The notes: a model not told the origin generated them from the sequence alone. DNA of 64,000 nt from Porcincola intestinalis (GCF_009696445.1 NZ_VULZ01000003.1:231593-295592), one strand, 5' to 3'. Counted from the first letter of the stretch, positions 16,495 to 26,546 are shown. Numbers and translations: made by a program.

Positions 16495-18039
16495 TTAGCT
16501 TTTCTTCACAAGCAGACTCTTTCCCGTCATCTCCTCCGGCTGCTTCATGCCCATCATCTCGATCAGCGTCGGGATGATATCGCACAGCGCGCCGCCTTCT
16601 CTGAGCGTATAAGCCGGATCATAGTTGACCAGAATAAACGGAACAGGGTTTGTCGTATGGGATGTGAGCGGCTCGCCCGTCTCATAATCCACAAGCTGCT
16701 CCGCGTTGCCGTGGTCCGCCGTGATGAACATCTGTCCGTTCACTTCGAGCAGGGCATCGACAACCCGTCCGACGCACTTGTCGACCGTCTCGATGGCCTT
16801 GATGCAGGCCGGCTCCACGCCTGTGTGTCCGACCATATCCGGATTTGCGAAATTGGTAATGATTACATCATATTTTCCGGACTTGATCGCGTCAACAAAC
16901 TTGTCGCAGACCTCCGGCGCGCTCATCTCCGGCTGAAGATCATAGGTCGCCACCTTCGGACTCTTGACCAGGATGCGGTCCTCGCCAGGATTCGGGGCCT
17001 CCACACCGCCGTTGAAGAAGAAGGTCACATGTGCATACTTCTCTGTCTCGGCAATTCTGGCCTGGGTCATATGATGCTGTGCAAGGAATTCCCCGAATGT
17101 CTCCTTGATCTCCGTCTTCGGGAAGGCGACATGCTTGTTCGGGATCGTGACATCGTAGTCGGTGAAGCAGGTGTAGTAAACCTTCTTGCGCGGTCCCCTG
17201 TCAAACTGATCGAAATCATCCATGCAGAAGCATCTGGTCAGCTCTCTTGCACGGTCCGGACGGAAATTGAAGAAGATGATCGAATCGCCGTCCTTGATCG
17301 TGGTAACCGGCTTGCCATCCTCCATCACAACCGCCGGAATGACGAACTCATCGGTTACCCCATTCGCATAGGAGTCCTTCACCGCCTGCACGCCACTTGA
17401 AGCCGGCACGCCCTCTCCCAGCGTCAGGGCCCTGTATGCCTTCTCGACTCTGTCCCATCTGTTGTCACGGTCCATCGCATAGTAGCGGCCGGAGACAACC
17501 CCGATTTTGCCGACGCCAAGCTCGTCCATCTTATCCTGGACCTGCTGAACAAACCCTGCTCCGGAATCCGGCGGTGTGTCACGTCCATCGAGGAAGCAGT
17601 GTACAAAGACCTTTTTCAGCCCCTCCCTCTTTGCCATCTCCAGAAGCGCAAAGATATGGGAAATGTGGCTGTGAACGCCTCCGTCGGAAACGAGTCCGTA
17701 CAGATGAAGGGAGGAATCGTTCTTCTTTGCATTCTCCATGGCTCCCTTCAGAGCCGGGTTTTCAAAGAAAGTTCCCTCGCGGATCGCTTTCGTAATCTTC
17801 GTCAAATCCTGATATACAATACGGCCTGCTCCCATATTCAGATGACCGACCTCTGAATTGCCCATCTGACCATCCGGAAGTCCGACATACTCCCCGGATG
17901 CCTGTCCCTGCACAAATGGGTATTCCTTCATCAGTCTGTCCATGACAGGCGTATTCGCCTCTGCGATTGCATTGTGATCCTTCCTCGGATTCAGTCCGTA
18001 CCCGTCCAGGATCATCAGTACTGTTGGTCTCTTGCTCAT
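16495..18039 (-). CDS. gpmI: 2,3-bisphosphoglycerate-independent phosphoglycerate mutase
   Basis: This glycolytic enzyme interconverts 3- and 2-phosphoglycerate using two manganese ions. At 514 aa it has full family length. It shows MILDGYGLNP at the N-terminus, the catalytic serine block GNSEVGHLN near residue 62, the LDGRDTPP and GRYYAMDRD(N)RW motifs, and the metal site ADHGNAEQ near the end. It is second in a two-gene operon with hom: its ATG overlaps the hom stop as ATGA, with GGAGAAA just upstream. The other trioses enzymes (tpiA, pgk, gap) lie 2-5 kb away in separate transcripts. Confidence 0.97.
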   Translation of the reverse strand: MSKRPTVLMILDGYGLNPRKDHNAIAEANTPVMDRLMKEYPFVQGQASGEYVGLPDGQMGNSEVGHLNMGAGRIVYQDLTKITKAIREGTFFENPALKGAMENAKKNDSSLHLYGLVSDGGVHSHISHIFALLEMAKREGLKKVFVHCFLDGRDTPPDSGAGFVQQVQDKMDELGVGKIGVVSGRYYAMDRDNRWDRVEKAYRALTLGEGVPASSGVQAVKDSYANGVTDEFVIPAVVMEDGKPVTTIKDGDSIIFFNFRPDRARELTRCFCMDDFDQFDRGPRKKVYYTCFTDYDVTIPNKHVAFPKTEIKETFGEFLAQHHMTQARIAETEKYAHVTFFFNGGVEAPNPGEDRILVKSPKVATYDLQPEMSAPEVCDKFVDAIKSGKYDVIITNFANPDMVGHTGVEPACIKAIETVDKCVGRVVDALLEVNGQMFITADHGNAEQLVDYETGEPLTSHTTNPVPFILVNYDPAYTLREGGALCDIIPTLIEMMGMKQPEEMTGKSLLVKKS

Positions 18040-19361
18040 GATATTTCTCCTTCTCTCTGATCGATATACACCCTGATCATGCTTGCAACCCGTTTCACAA
18101 CGCTGCTTGAATTGATGATCAGCAGCGCGTCCCTGATATGGCGCTCCCGAACCGGGCTTGTAATGATGACAAGCTCTGCATTTGTCCCGATCTTGTCCTT
18201 CTGGATCACCTGCTCAATTGAAACGGAATTGTTGCCGAAGATGCTGGCAATCGTGGCGAGGACGCCCGGCTTGTCCTCCACCTCCATTCTCAGGAAATAG
18301 CTGGAGACCGTGTTCTCAATCCTGCGGATCGGAATCTTCCGGTACACATTGTCTCTTGTCGTTCCCTGGGAGTGATAGACCGTGTGGCGCGCGACAGAAA
18401 AGACATCTCCCATCACAGCGCTGGCTGTCGGCATCTCACCGGCTCCTCTGCCATAGAACATGACATCCCCAACGGCATCTCCGCGCACATAGACGGCATT
18501 GTAGGATCCTTTCACCGTCGCGATTGGGTGGGCCTGCGGGATCAGCATCGGATGCACCCGGACCTCGATTCCTTCCTTCCCGTTTGTCGCGAGACCAATC
18601 AGCTTGATGACCCAGCCAAGTGTCTTCGCGTAAGCGATGTCCTGCGCCGTGATTTTCGTGATCCCCTCCGTGTACACATCCCGGAAGGTGACTCTGGAAT
18701 GAAACGCGATGGATGCCATGATGGCCATCTTTCTGGCCGCGTCATACCCCTCGACATCAGCGGTCGGATCCGCCTCCGCATAACCCAGCGCAGTCGCCTC
18801 TCTCAGCGCCTGCTCATAGTCCATTCCCTCATCTGTCATCTTGGACAGAATAAAGTTTGTCGTCCCATTGACGATTCCCATGACCTCGCTGATCTCGTTG
18901 GCGGACAGGCTGTTCTTCAGAGGTGATATGATCGGGATGCCGCCGGCTACGGAAGCCTCAAACCTCAGCTCCGCATGGTTTTCCTCGGCGATCTCCATCA
19001 GCTCTCCGCCCCGCTCCGCAATCAGATCCTTGTTTGCGGTGACAACACTTTTTCCCGCCTCGAGAGCGTCCCGGATATAGGTGCATGCCGGTTCAATGCC
19101 GCCGATCAGCTCGATGACGATGTCGATGTCCGGATCATCCACAATCTGTGAATAGTCACTGGTCAATATGGAAGGGTCATCCACATCCTTCACATGTGCC
19201 TCCGGATGCCTCACCAGAATCTTTTTCAGATTCAGGACCGTGTTCAGCTTCTGAGGCATCTCAGGCCGCTGTGTTTTCATTACCTTGTAGACACCCTTTC
19301 CGACCGTTCCAAGGCCGAGCAGTGCCACATTCATTCCGTCTTTTCCCATGTCTTCTTCCAT
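18036..19361 (-). CDS. hom: Homoserine dehydrogenase
   Basis: The enzyme reduces aspartate semialdehyde to homoserine for threonine and methionine synthesis. The 441-aa protein has the NAD(P) motif GLGTVGKGV, the catalytic block GIVNGTTNFIL, GYAEADPTADVEG, and a C-terminal ACT domain (about 355-430) for feedback control. Three in-frame ATGs lie close together; the one at 19349 has GGAAG at reasonable spacing and may be the true start. It is the first gene of an operon with gpmI, an unexpected metabolic pairing. I see no T-box or SAM riboswitch in its leader. Confidence 0.94.
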   Translation of the reverse strand: MEEDMGKDGMNVALLGLGTVGKGVYKVMKTQRPEMPQKLNTVLNLKKILVRHPEAHVKDVDDPSILTSDYSQIVDDPDIDIVIELIGGIEPACTYIRDALEAGKSVVTANKDLIAERGGELMEIAEENHAELRFEASVAGGIPIISPLKNSLSANEISEVMGIVNGTTNFILSKMTDEGMDYEQALREATALGYAEADPTADVEGYDAARKMAIMASIAFHSRVTFRDVYTEGITKITAQDIAYAKTLGWVIKLIGLATNGKEGIEVRVHPMLIPQAHPIATVKGSYNAVYVRGDAVGDVMFYGRGAGEMPTASAVMGDVFSVARHTVYHSQGTTRDNVYRKIPIRRIENTVSSYFLRMEVEDKPGVLATIASIFGNNSVSIEQVIQKDKIGTNAELVIITSPVRERHIRDALLIINSSSVVKRVASMIRVYIDQREGEIS

Positions 19362-19503
19362 CCTGCCGATGCCGGTTTGACCCGTTCCGGCTGCTGCCAG
19401 TCAGTTGTCACTCATCTGCAATCAGTTCTGGCGATCAGGCCAGCGCAGTCATCTTATCATACTGCCAAGCTCCTTGTAAATGCACGGCCGTTCATTTTAC
19501 ATG

Positions 19504-19611
19504 TGCTGTTCCCCTGCTGCTCTCCACCGTTCTACAGGTGCTTTTCTACTGTTCTCCTTCGCTGTTCTCCTCCGCAGTTTCCCTGCGCTGTTCTCCTGCG
19601 CTGTCCTCCTT
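19504..19611. repeat. Degenerate CTGTTCTCC short-repeat tract
   Basis: In the 390-bp gap between tpiA and hom there is a run of imperfect copies of CTGTTCTCCT(C/G)CG and near relatives, read as GGAGAACAG-type units on the minus strand. The copies are 10-13 bp apart and vary in spacing. Two copies of CATATGAAAA (19661 and 19701) also lie in this gap. There is no gene in it. The tract lies upstream of hom. Confidence 0.5.
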
Positions 19612-19706
19612 CATGAAAGACTTGCACAATTCGGCAAATTCCGCCAGCCAGGTTCTTTCGCATATGAAAATCACCGGTTCACAGGCAGTCGATCCACCGG
19701 CATATG

Positions 19707-19731
19707 AAAAGGCAGGCCTCATGGCCTGCCC
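19707..19731 (-). terminator. tpiA terminator
   Basis: GGCAGGCC-ATGA-GGCCTGCC followed by TTTT on the minus strand, 21 bp after the tpiA stop. Confidence 0.88.
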
Positions 19732-19751
19732 TTCATGGTCAGATATCTGTA

Positions 19752-20504
19752 TTACTTATTGTAGTTGACAATTGCCGCAAAGTCAGCCTTGAGGGATGCG
19801 CCGCCGATCAGGCCGCCATCGATATCCGGCTTTGCAAGCAGCTCCTTGCAGTTGGACGGCTTCATCGATCCGCCGTACTGGATGCGGATCTTCTCAGCCG
19901 TATCCGAGTCATAGATCTCCGCGATGGTATCGCGGATTGCCTTGCAGACCTCCTCAGCCTGGTCAGCCGTTGCGGTCTTGCCGGTTCCGATCGCCCAGAT
20001 CGGCTCGTAAGCGATGACCATGGAAGCCGCCTGCTCCTTTGTCACTCCCTGAAGATCAGACTTGATCTGAAGACGGATCCAGTCAAGGGTCACGCCTGCT
20101 TCTCTCTGCTCGAGCGTCTCGCCGCAGCAGAGGATCGGTGTCAGGCCATGCTCAAATGCCTTCAGAACCTTTTTGTTCAGGAACTCATCTGTCTCATTGA
20201 AGTACTGACGTCTCTCGGAGTGTCCGATGATGACCCACTTGCAGCCCGCATCGACAAGCATGTTCGGGGAAATCTCGCCGGTAAAGGCTCCCTTCTCCTC
20301 GATATACATATTCTCAGCGCCGACCGTGACGTTCGTTCCCTTCACAGCCTCGACAACCGGAACAATATCAACTGCCGGTACGCAGTAAACAACATCAGTG
20401 TCAGCTCCGACAACAAGTGGCTTCAGGGTCTCCACCAGAGCCTTCGCCTCGGTCGGAGTCATATTCATCTTCCAGTTGCCGGCAATAATCTTCTTTCTAG
20501 CCAT
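19752..20504 (-). CDS. tpiA: Triose-phosphate isomerase
   Basis: The glycolytic enzyme interconverts dihydroxyacetone phosphate and glyceraldehyde 3-phosphate. At 250 aa it has the complete TIM barrel. It carries GNWKMN near the N-terminus, the electrophilic His in IIGHSERR, the catalytic Glu in [12 protein letters not shown] and the phosphate-binding GGASL at the end. AAGGAGA precedes the ATG. It follows pgk by 61 bp in what is probably one transcript, ended by its own hairpin. Confidence 0.98.
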   Translation of the reverse strand: MARKKIIAGNWKMNMTPTEAKALVETLKPLVVGADTDVVYCVPAVDIVPVVEAVKGTNVTVGAENMYIEEKGAFTGEISPNMLVDAGCKWVIIGHSERRQYFNETDEFLNKKVLKAFEHGLTPILCCGETLEQREAGVTLDWIRLQIKSDLQGVTKEQAASMVIAYEPIWAIGTGKTATADQAEEVCKAIRDTIAEIYDSDTAEKIRIQYGGSMKPSNCKELLAKPDIDGGLIGGASLKADFAAIVNYNK

Positions 20505-20565
20505 GGATTTTTAATCTCCTTTTACTTCAATCAAATGTCTTTCGCTTCGAATGATCTTCTATTGA

Positions 20566-21777
20566 TTACTCTGCATCGTCAGCAGCGACAACGCCCGGGA
20601 GGTCCTTCCCCTCCAGGAACTCAAGGGAAGCTCCGCCGCCGGTGGAGATATGCGTCATCTTGCTGCCATAGCCAAGCTGGTTGACAGCTGCCGCAGAGTC
20701 GCCGCCGCCGATGATGGTGACGGCATCTGTCTCTGCAAGTGCTGCCGCAACTGCCTTTGTCCCCTTTGCAAGAGTCGGGTTCTCGAACACCCCCATTGGT
20801 CCATTCCAGACAACCGTCTTTGCAGTCTTCACAGCGTCCGTGTAGAGAGCAACCGTCTTCGGTCCGATATCCATGCCCATCTTGTCAGCCGGAATCTTGT
20901 CCGCATCGACAACCGCAGTCTCAATCTCCGCATCGATTGGCTCCGGGAAATGATCGGTCACAACCGCATCGACCGGAAGAAGGAGCTTCTTGCCAAGCTT
21001 CTGTGCCTTCTCAAGCATCTCCTTACAGTAATCAACCTTCGTCTCATCGAGCAGGGAGGTTCCGACCTCGTAGCCCTTTGCCTTCAGGAAGGTGTACGCC
21101 ATACCGCCGCCGATGATCAGCGTATCGCACTTCTCAAGCAGGTTGGAGATGACGTTCAGCTTATCAGCAACCTTTGCGCCGCCAAGAATCGCGACAAACG
21201 GGCGCTTCGGATCGTCGACAGCATTGCTGAGATACTTGATTTCCTTCTGCATCAGATAGCCGACAACACAGTCACCCTTGATATACTTTGTGACACCGAC
21301 ATTGGAGCAATGTGCTCTGTGAGCAGTACCAAAAGCGTCATTGACAAAGACATCTGCCAGGGAAGCAAGCTCCTTGGAGAACTCCTCCCCGTTCTTGGTC
21401 TCCTCTGCTCTGTAGCGAGTATTCTGAAGCAGAATCACATCCCCGTCCTTCATCGCCTCAACAGCAGCCTTTGCGTTCGGGCCGACAACGTTATCGTCCG
21501 CTGCAAACTTTACTTCCTGTCCGAGCAGCTCGCTCAGGCGTGCAGCAACCGGAGCCAGGGAAAGCTTCGGATCCGCGACTCCCTTCGGTTTTCCAAGATG
21601 AGAGCAAAGGATAACCCTTCCGCCGTCTGCAATCAGCTTCTTGATCGTCGGAAGTGCTGCTACCAGACGGTTCTCATCCGTGATCTTGCCATCCTTCAGC
21701 GGAACGTTGAAGTCGCAGCGGACCAGAACTCTCTTGCCTTTTACGTTGATGTCATCAACGGTCTTCTTTTTCAGCAT
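20566..21777 (-). CDS. pgk: Phosphoglycerate kinase
   Basis: It transfers the acyl phosphate of 1,3-bisphosphoglycerate to ADP. The 403-aa protein has [11 protein letters not shown] (substrate binding), GGAKVADK, the WNGPMGVFE nucleotide motif and GGGDSAAAV near the C-terminus. GGAGG lies nine bases before the ATG. It is first in a pgk-tpiA transcript. The upstream gap gene ends in a strong hairpin, so the three glycolytic genes are adjacent but appear to be separate units. Confidence 0.98.
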   Translation of the reverse strand: MLKKKTVDDINVKGKRVLVRCDFNVPLKDGKITDENRLVAALPTIKKLIADGGRVILCSHLGKPKGVADPKLSLAPVAARLSELLGQEVKFAADDNVVGPNAKAAVEAMKDGDVILLQNTRYRAEETKNGEEFSKELASLADVFVNDAFGTAHRAHCSNVGVTKYIKGDCVVGYLMQKEIKYLSNAVDDPKRPFVAILGGAKVADKLNVISNLLEKCDTLIIGGGMAYTFLKAKGYEVGTSLLDETKVDYCKEMLEKAQKLGKKLLLPVDAVVTDHFPEPIDAEIETAVVDADKIPADKMGMDIGPKTVALYTDAVKTAKTVVWNGPMGVFENPTLAKGTKAVAAALAETDAVTIIGGGDSAAAVNQLGYGSKMTHISTGGGASLEFLEGKDLPGVVAADDAE

Positions 21778-21900
21778 GTCAGTATGCCTCCTTTTTGAAT
21801 ACCAGGTTAGCAGGCTCTTCTGTCTTCCCTTTGGGCGTCTGTTCCCAAAAGAGAACAGGTCCGGGGCCAGCGTCCTGTCATATTTTTCCTGAAACCGAAG

Positions 21901-21929
21901 AAAAGGTCCGGTCCTTTCAGACCGGACCT
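21901..21929 (-). terminator. gap terminator
   Basis: AGGTCCGGTC-TGAAAG-GACCGGACC then TTTT on the minus strand, 35 bp after the gap stop. Confidence 0.9.
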
Positions 21930-21963
21930 CCTCAGGTCTTATCGTAATTCAGTTGAGATTCAA

Positions 21964-22971
21964 TTACTGAAGCTCAGAGAAGTACTTGATGGTGCGAACC
22001 ATCTGGCTGGTGTAGGAATTCTCGTTGTCATACCAGGAAACAACCTGAACAAGCGTCTTGCCATTGCCCATATCAAGAACCTTTGTCTGGGTTGCATCGA
22101 AGATGGAACCAGCCTTGCTGTTGATGATATCAGAGGAAACGATCTCATCGGTGTTGTACTCGAAGGACTCGGTGGACTCCTTCTTCATCTGAGCATTGAC
22201 ATCATCTGCAGAAACCACTCCGTCGACAACAGCGTCAAGGATGGTGGTGGATCCTGTAGCAACCGGTACACGCTGAGCTGCGCCGTTCAGCTTTCCGTTC
22301 AGCTCCGGGATAACCAGGCCGATTGCCTTAGCTGCGCCGGAGGAAGCCGGAACAATGTTCTGAGCTGCTGCACGGCTGCGGCGAAGGTTACCCTTTCTCT
22401 GCGGTCCGTCAAGAACCATCTGATCGCCGGTGTAAGCGTGAACGGTGGTCATGAATCCGGACTCAACCGGTGCCAGATCGTTCAGAGCCTTTGCCATCGG
22501 TGCAAGGCAGTTGGTTGTGCAGGAAGCTGCGGAGATGATGGTATCGGAAGCCTTCAGGGTCTTGTGGTTGACATTGAAGACGATGGTCGGAAGGTCGTTG
22601 CCTGCCGGAGCAGAGATGACAACCTTGCGAGCGCCTGCATCGATGTGAGCCTGAGCCTTTGCCTTGCTGGTGTAGAAGCCGGTGCACTCCAGAACGACAT
22701 CGATCTTCAGCTCGCCCCACGGAAGATCCTTTGCATCCTTCTCCTTGTAGATCTCGATCTCTTTGCCGTTGACAATGATGGAATGATCGGTAGACTCAAC
22801 AGTGCCCTCATAATGACCATGAGTTGTATCATACTTAAGAAGATAAGCAAGCATCTCCGGGCTGGTCAGATCGTTGATTGCGACAACATCATAACCCGGT
22901 GCCTGAAACATCTGACGGAATGCAAGGCGTCCAATACGGCCAAAGCCATTGATTGCAACTCTTACTGCCAT
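21964..22971 (-). CDS. gap: Glyceraldehyde-3-phosphate dehydrogenase, type I
   Basis: This phosphorylating, NAD-dependent dehydrogenase has 335 aa, the NAD motif INGFGRIGR at the N-terminus, the catalytic cysteine in [12 protein letters not shown] and the C-terminal SWYDNE block. GGAGG lies eight bases before the ATG. It is transcribed alone from a good promoter that overlaps the end of nifS, and stops at its own hairpin. Confidence 0.98.
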   Translation of the reverse strand: MAVRVAINGFGRIGRLAFRQMFQAPGYDVVAINDLTSPEMLAYLLKYDTTHGHYEGTVESTDHSIIVNGKEIEIYKEKDAKDLPWGELKIDVVLECTGFYTSKAKAQAHIDAGARKVVISAPAGNDLPTIVFNVNHKTLKASDTIISAASCTTNCLAPMAKALNDLAPVESGFMTTVHAYTGDQMVLDGPQRKGNLRRSRAAAQNIVPASSGAAKAIGLVIPELNGKLNGAAQRVPVATGSTTILDAVVDGVVSADDVNAQMKKESTESFEYNTDEIVSSDIINSKAGSIFDATQTKVLDMGNGKTLVQVVSWYDNENSYTSQMVRTIKYFSELQ

Positions 22972-23063
22972 AATTTAATCCTCCTGGATAAAGAAAAACT
23001 ATAAGTTTTCTGTCGAGCCGCCATCATAACCGCAAGCAGTCCACGGCGCTCAACCTGTTAAAT

Positions 23064-23092
23064 ATTCTACATTCACTTTTCCGAAAAATCAA
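23064..23092 (-). promoter_or_regulatory. gap promoter
   Basis: TTGATT and TAGAAT with a 17-bp spacer on the minus strand. The -35 box overlaps the stop codon of the upstream nifS gene, leaving a leader of about 85 bases. Confidence 0.6.
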
Positions 23093-24288
23093 GTATATGC
23101 CCGAAGTTTCCGGACATCCTGCTCGAGGATTCCCGCTGTCTGTGTGATCTCCTCCTTGGTATTGAACGCGCCGATGCTGAACCGCACACTGCTTCTTGCC
23201 TGCGCGTGGTTTCTTCCGACCGCAAGCAGAACATGAGAGGAATCCAGTGAGCCGGCGGAGCACGCACTCCCGGATGAAGCACAAATCCCCTGCATATCAA
23301 GCAGCGCCAGCAGCGCTTCACCGTCCACTCCTTCAAAGCAGAAATTCGCGTTGCCGGGCAGCCTTCTTATTTCAGAGAAACGCTCATCCTCCGCTGCAGC
23401 CGGCCCGTTCAGCAGCGTTCCCGGAATTCTGCCCATGATCTGCCTGATCAGCTGATTGCGGAGGCATCTTTCATGCTCCATCCGGTCCTTCATCCGCTTG
23501 CCTGCAGCCTCCGCCGCCTTTGCGAATCCGACGATTCCCGGAACGTTCTCGGTTCCGGCGCGTTTTCCACGCTCCTGTCCGCCTCCGTGAATGAAGGATG
23601 GCAGATGAATGCCTCTTCTGATATAAAGAAAGCCCACCCCCTTCGGACCATAAAGCTTATGGCTGCTGGCAGAAAGCAGGTCAATGCCCATATTCTTCAC
23701 GCTTACCGGGATCTGTCCATATGCCTGGACAGCGTCTGTGTGAAACAGGATGCCGTGATCGTGTGCAATCTGTCCGATTCTGGCAACCGGCTCAACTGTG
23801 CCGATTTCATTGTTTGCAAGCATCACGGAAATCAGAACCGTCTCTTCCCGGATCGCCCGCTCCACTTCCTCCGGATTGATAAACCCTTCCATATCCGGCT
23901 GAATGAACGTGACCTCCGCCCCCTGTTTCTGCAGCCACTCACAGGTGTGCAGGACTGCGTGATGCTCAATCGCCGTGGTGATGATATGCGGTGGTCTTTT
24001 TCTGCCCTTGTCCAGCGCCAGTTCAACCGCACCCTTGAGCGCCCAGTTGTCCGCCTCGCTTCCCCCGGAGGTAAAATAGATTTCGTCCCTGTCTGCACCG
24101 ATCAGATCTGCAATCGTCTTTCTGGACTGCATGACTGCACCGCGGCAGAGCTGCCCTGCCTCATACACAGCAGAAGCATTGCCATAGGTTTCTGTAAAAA
24201 ACGGCAGCATGGCCGAGACTGCCTCGGGCAGCATCCTTGTTGTTGCCGCATTGTCCAGATAGATGAATTCCGGTTTATCCCCGCTCAT
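23089..24288 (-). CDS. Cysteine desulfurase (NifS/IscS family)
   Basis: This PLP enzyme takes sulfur from cysteine for Fe-S clusters, thiolation of tRNA or other uses. The 399-aa protein has YLDNAATT at the N-terminus, the PLP lysine in SSHKLYGPKG, and the mobile active-site cysteine in SSGSACSAGS. That last loop is of the IscS/NifS (group I) type. Its ATG overlaps the stop of the Rrf2 regulator as ATGA, with GGGAGG upstream. No IscU follows; the only scaffold-like gene in the window is at 2.9 kb. Control by the adjacent regulator is very likely. Confidence 0.94.
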   Translation of the reverse strand: MSGDKPEFIYLDNAATTRMLPEAVSAMLPFFTETYGNASAVYEAGQLCRGAVMQSRKTIADLIGADRDEIYFTSGGSEADNWALKGAVELALDKGRKRPPHIITTAIEHHAVLHTCEWLQKQGAEVTFIQPDMEGFINPEEVERAIREETVLISVMLANNEIGTVEPVARIGQIAHDHGILFHTDAVQAYGQIPVSVKNMGIDLLSASSHKLYGPKGVGFLYIRRGIHLPSFIHGGGQERGKRAGTENVPGIVGFAKAAEAAGKRMKDRMEHERCLRNQLIRQIMGRIPGTLLNGPAAAEDERFSEIRRLPGNANFCFEGVDGEALLALLDMQGICASSGSACSAGSLDSSHVLLAVGRNHAQARSSVRFSIGAFNTKEEITQTAGILEQDVRKLRAYT

Positions 24289-24770
24289 CTCTTTCCTCCC
24301 GCCGCACAGCCGGGAAGCTCGTCCGGATGACCGGTTCGTGCTTTTCTCGATTCTTTGACAAGCTCAGACAGGTAGATGCCATCGACCGTATCCGTGATCG
24401 CCGTGTTGATTTTCTCCCATACATACTTTGACACGCACATCTCGGCCCCGGCACAGCCGCTCTCCTTCCCGGACGACTCCGACTTCAGCCCCGGACAGGA
24501 GACTGCATCTGTACTGCCCTCGCAGGCCCTCAGCACATCGCCTACCGAGATTTCAGATGCATCCCGTCCAAGCCTGTAGCCTCCCTGTGCTCCTCTGCTC
24601 GATGTGACAAGCCCGGCCTTCTTCAACGAAGATGCCAGCTGTTCCAGATAGGACTCCGACATACTCTCCCTTCGGGCAATGCTGCTCAGTGAGACCGTCT
24701 CCTCATCCATATGAGATGCAAGATCAATCATAGCCCGAAGGCCATACCTGCCCTTCGTGGATAATTTCAT
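24285..24770 (-). CDS. Rrf2-family regulator, IscR-like
   Basis: The 161-aa repressor has an N-terminal winged helix (MKLSTKGRYGLRAM start, GAQGGYRLGR wing). Three cysteines at about 92-112 (SCPG, GCAGAEMC) could hold an Fe-S cluster. The spacing between the first and second cysteine is much longer than in E. coli IscR because of an inserted Ser/Glu/Lys stretch. It is co-transcribed with the cysteine desulfurase, and an inverted repeat lies just upstream, so autoregulation of Fe-S or cysteine metabolism is likely. Confidence 0.88.
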   Translation of the reverse strand: MKLSTKGRYGLRAMIDLASHMDEETVSLSSIARRESMSESYLEQLASSLKKAGLVTSSRGAQGGYRLGRDASEISVGDVLRACEGSTDAVSCPGLKSESSGKESGCAGAEMCVSKYVWEKINTAITDTVDGIYLSELVKESRKARTGHPDELPGCAAGGKR

Positions 24771-24797
24771 GCTCGTTCTTTCCTCCGATATTTTAAT

Positions 24798-24814
24798 CCT
24801 AGTATTTTACTTGG
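24798..24814. promoter_or_regulatory. Candidate operator of the IscR-like regulator
   Basis: CCAAGTA-AAA-TACTAGG, on the minus strand, is an inverted repeat with one mismatch, 28-44 bp before the regulator gene in an AT-rich promoter region. It fits the general layout of Rrf2-family operators. Confidence 0.5.
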
Positions 24815-24852
24815 AATTAAAAAAATATATCACAGGACAACCGAGGCGTCAA

Positions 24853-24903
24853 GAAAGAAGAAGGGACAGCGAGACTTCCCCCGCTGCCCCTTCTTCTTTT
24901 TAT
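24853..24903 (-). terminator. glgA terminator
   Basis: A long stem, GAAGAAGGG-CAGCG pairing with CGCTG-CCCTTCTTC with one bulge on each side, flanked by A and T tracts. It can act in both directions. Confidence 0.82.
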
Positions 24904-24919
24904 TTCTTCTTACTCCTGC

Positions 24920-26365
24920 TTACCAGCCCAGCAGATGATCGTACAGCTCCTCATACTGTTTTGCAGAGGTCTTCCACGAGAAATCCTTCGCCATCGCGCG
25001 GTCAATCATCTTGTTCCACTCTCTTCTACGGTTATAGAAGACATCCATCGCGTACTTGATCGTGCCAAGCATTTCATGAGCATTATAGTTTGCAAATGAA
25101 AATCCGGTTCCGGTCGATTCATATTCATTGTAGGGCTCCACCGTATCCTTCAGTCCGCCCGTTTCCCTGACAATCGGGATGGTCCCGTAGCGAAGGCTCA
25201 TCAGCTGGCTGAGTCCGCACGGTTCAAACAGGGACGGCATCAGGAATGCATCGCAGGATGCATAAATCTTGTGGCTCATCGCTTCAGAATAATATATGTT
25301 TGCCGAGACCTTTCCCTGATATTTCCACGCGAAATGACGGAACATATTCTCATATCGTTCCTCGCCTGTTCCAAGCACAACAATCTGCAGATCCTGCTGG
25401 CAGATCTCGTCCATCATGTACGCAATCAGGTCAAAACCCTTCTGGTCTGTCAGTCTTGAAACAATGCCGATCATAAACTTCCGGTCGTCCTGCTCAAGCC
25501 CCAGTTCCCGCTGCAGCGCCCTCTTGTTCTTGATCTTCTCCTTGCGGAAGTTTCTTGCATTATAGGGCTGCTCGATAAACTGATCGGTCTCCGGATTGTA
25601 CTCATCATAGTCAATTCCGTTCACAATTCCGCTCAGGCAGTTGGAGCGCGCGCGCATCAGTCCATCCAGACGTTCCCCATAGAACGGCGTCTTAATCTCC
25701 TCCGCGTAGGTTCTGGACACCGTCGTGATCCAGTCTGCGTACACGATACCGCCCTTCAGATAATTGGCATCCCCGTATGCCTCCAGCTTATCCGGCGTAA
25801 AATAGGACTTGTCAAGCCCTGTGATATCCTGAATGGTCTTCACATCCCAGACTCCCTGAAACTTCAGGTTGTGAATGGTCATGATCGATTTCATGTTCCG
25901 GTAGAAGTCGCCCTGATGGAAGCTGTCCTTCAGATAAACCGGGACAAGTCCTGTCTGCCAGTCATGGCAATGGACAATATCCGGCTGGAATCCGATGACC
26001 GGAAGCGCGGAGAGCGCCGCTCTTGAGAAGAACGCGAACTTTTCCACGTCCTGATAAATATTTCCATAGGGCTTTGGCCCTGCGAAATAGTACTCGTTGT
26101 CAATGAAGTAGAAATGTACGCCCTGGTATTCCATCTCCAGGATACCGACATACTGGCTTCTCCAGGACAGGTCCATATAGAAGTGGGTCAGATACTGCAT
26201 CTTATCCTTCCACTCCTGTCTCATACACATATACTTCGGCAGGATCACGCGGCAGTCATACTTCTCCTTGTCGAAGCACTTCGGCAGCGATCCAACCACA
26301 TCGGCAAGGCCGCCTGTCTTGATAAACGGCACGCCCTCCGATGCCACAAACAGTATCTTTTTCAT
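24920..26365 (-). CDS. glgA: Glycogen synthase (ADP-glucose type)
   Basis: A GT5-family enzyme that extends alpha-1,4-glucan from ADP-glucose. The 481-aa protein begins MKKILFVASE and has the substrate motif FIKTGGLADV, TIHNLKFQG, and the C-terminal block FEPCGLSQL with the catalytic glutamate. The start I use has GGAGG eight bases upstream; a slightly earlier ATG overlaps that site and is unlikely. It stands alone here, without glgB, glgC or glgP nearby. Confidence 0.95.
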   Translation of the reverse strand: MKKILFVASEGVPFIKTGGLADVVGSLPKCFDKEKYDCRVILPKYMCMRQEWKDKMQYLTHFYMDLSWRSQYVGILEMEYQGVHFYFIDNEYYFAGPKPYGNIYQDVEKFAFFSRAALSALPVIGFQPDIVHCHDWQTGLVPVYLKDSFHQGDFYRNMKSIMTIHNLKFQGVWDVKTIQDITGLDKSYFTPDKLEAYGDANYLKGGIVYADWITTVSRTYAEEIKTPFYGERLDGLMRARSNCLSGIVNGIDYDEYNPETDQFIEQPYNARNFRKEKIKNKRALQRELGLEQDDRKFMIGIVSRLTDQKGFDLIAYMMDEICQQDLQIVVLGTGEERYENMFRHFAWKYQGKVSANIYYSEAMSHKIYASCDAFLMPSLFEPCGLSQLMSLRYGTIPIVRETGGLKDTVEPYNEYESTGTGFSFANYNAHEMLGTIKYAMDVFYNRRREWNKMIDRAMAKDFSWKTSAKQYEELYDHLLGW

Positions 26366-26484
26366 GCTGATATCCTCCAATCCTTTCCGGGATTTTCACG
26401 TTCTGTTTCCCATATCATAACTCATCTGAACAAATATATCCACAGTTGATCTTATTTACGAATTCATTTGCGAATGACATTCCG

Positions 26485-26518
26485 AAAAAAGTCCCCGGAA
26501 AATCGCTTCTCCGGGGAC
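26485..26518 (-). terminator. ridA terminator
   Basis: GTCCCCGG-AGAAGCGATTTT-CCGGGGAC followed by six T residues on the minus strand. Confidence 0.9.
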
Positions 26519-26546
26519 ACCTCTGTCCTTCTGTCTGATCACTTTA

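Noticed and set aside
19362..19751. A T-box or SAM riboswitch in the hom leader
   Set aside because: No T-box GGTGG-type antiterminator motif or SAM-riboswitch core could be found on the minus strand.
21840..21860. The CTGTTC...GAACAG repeat before pgk as a glycolytic repressor operator
   Set aside because: The arms are only six bases, it is not repeated, and no regulator gene is nearby; too weak to call.
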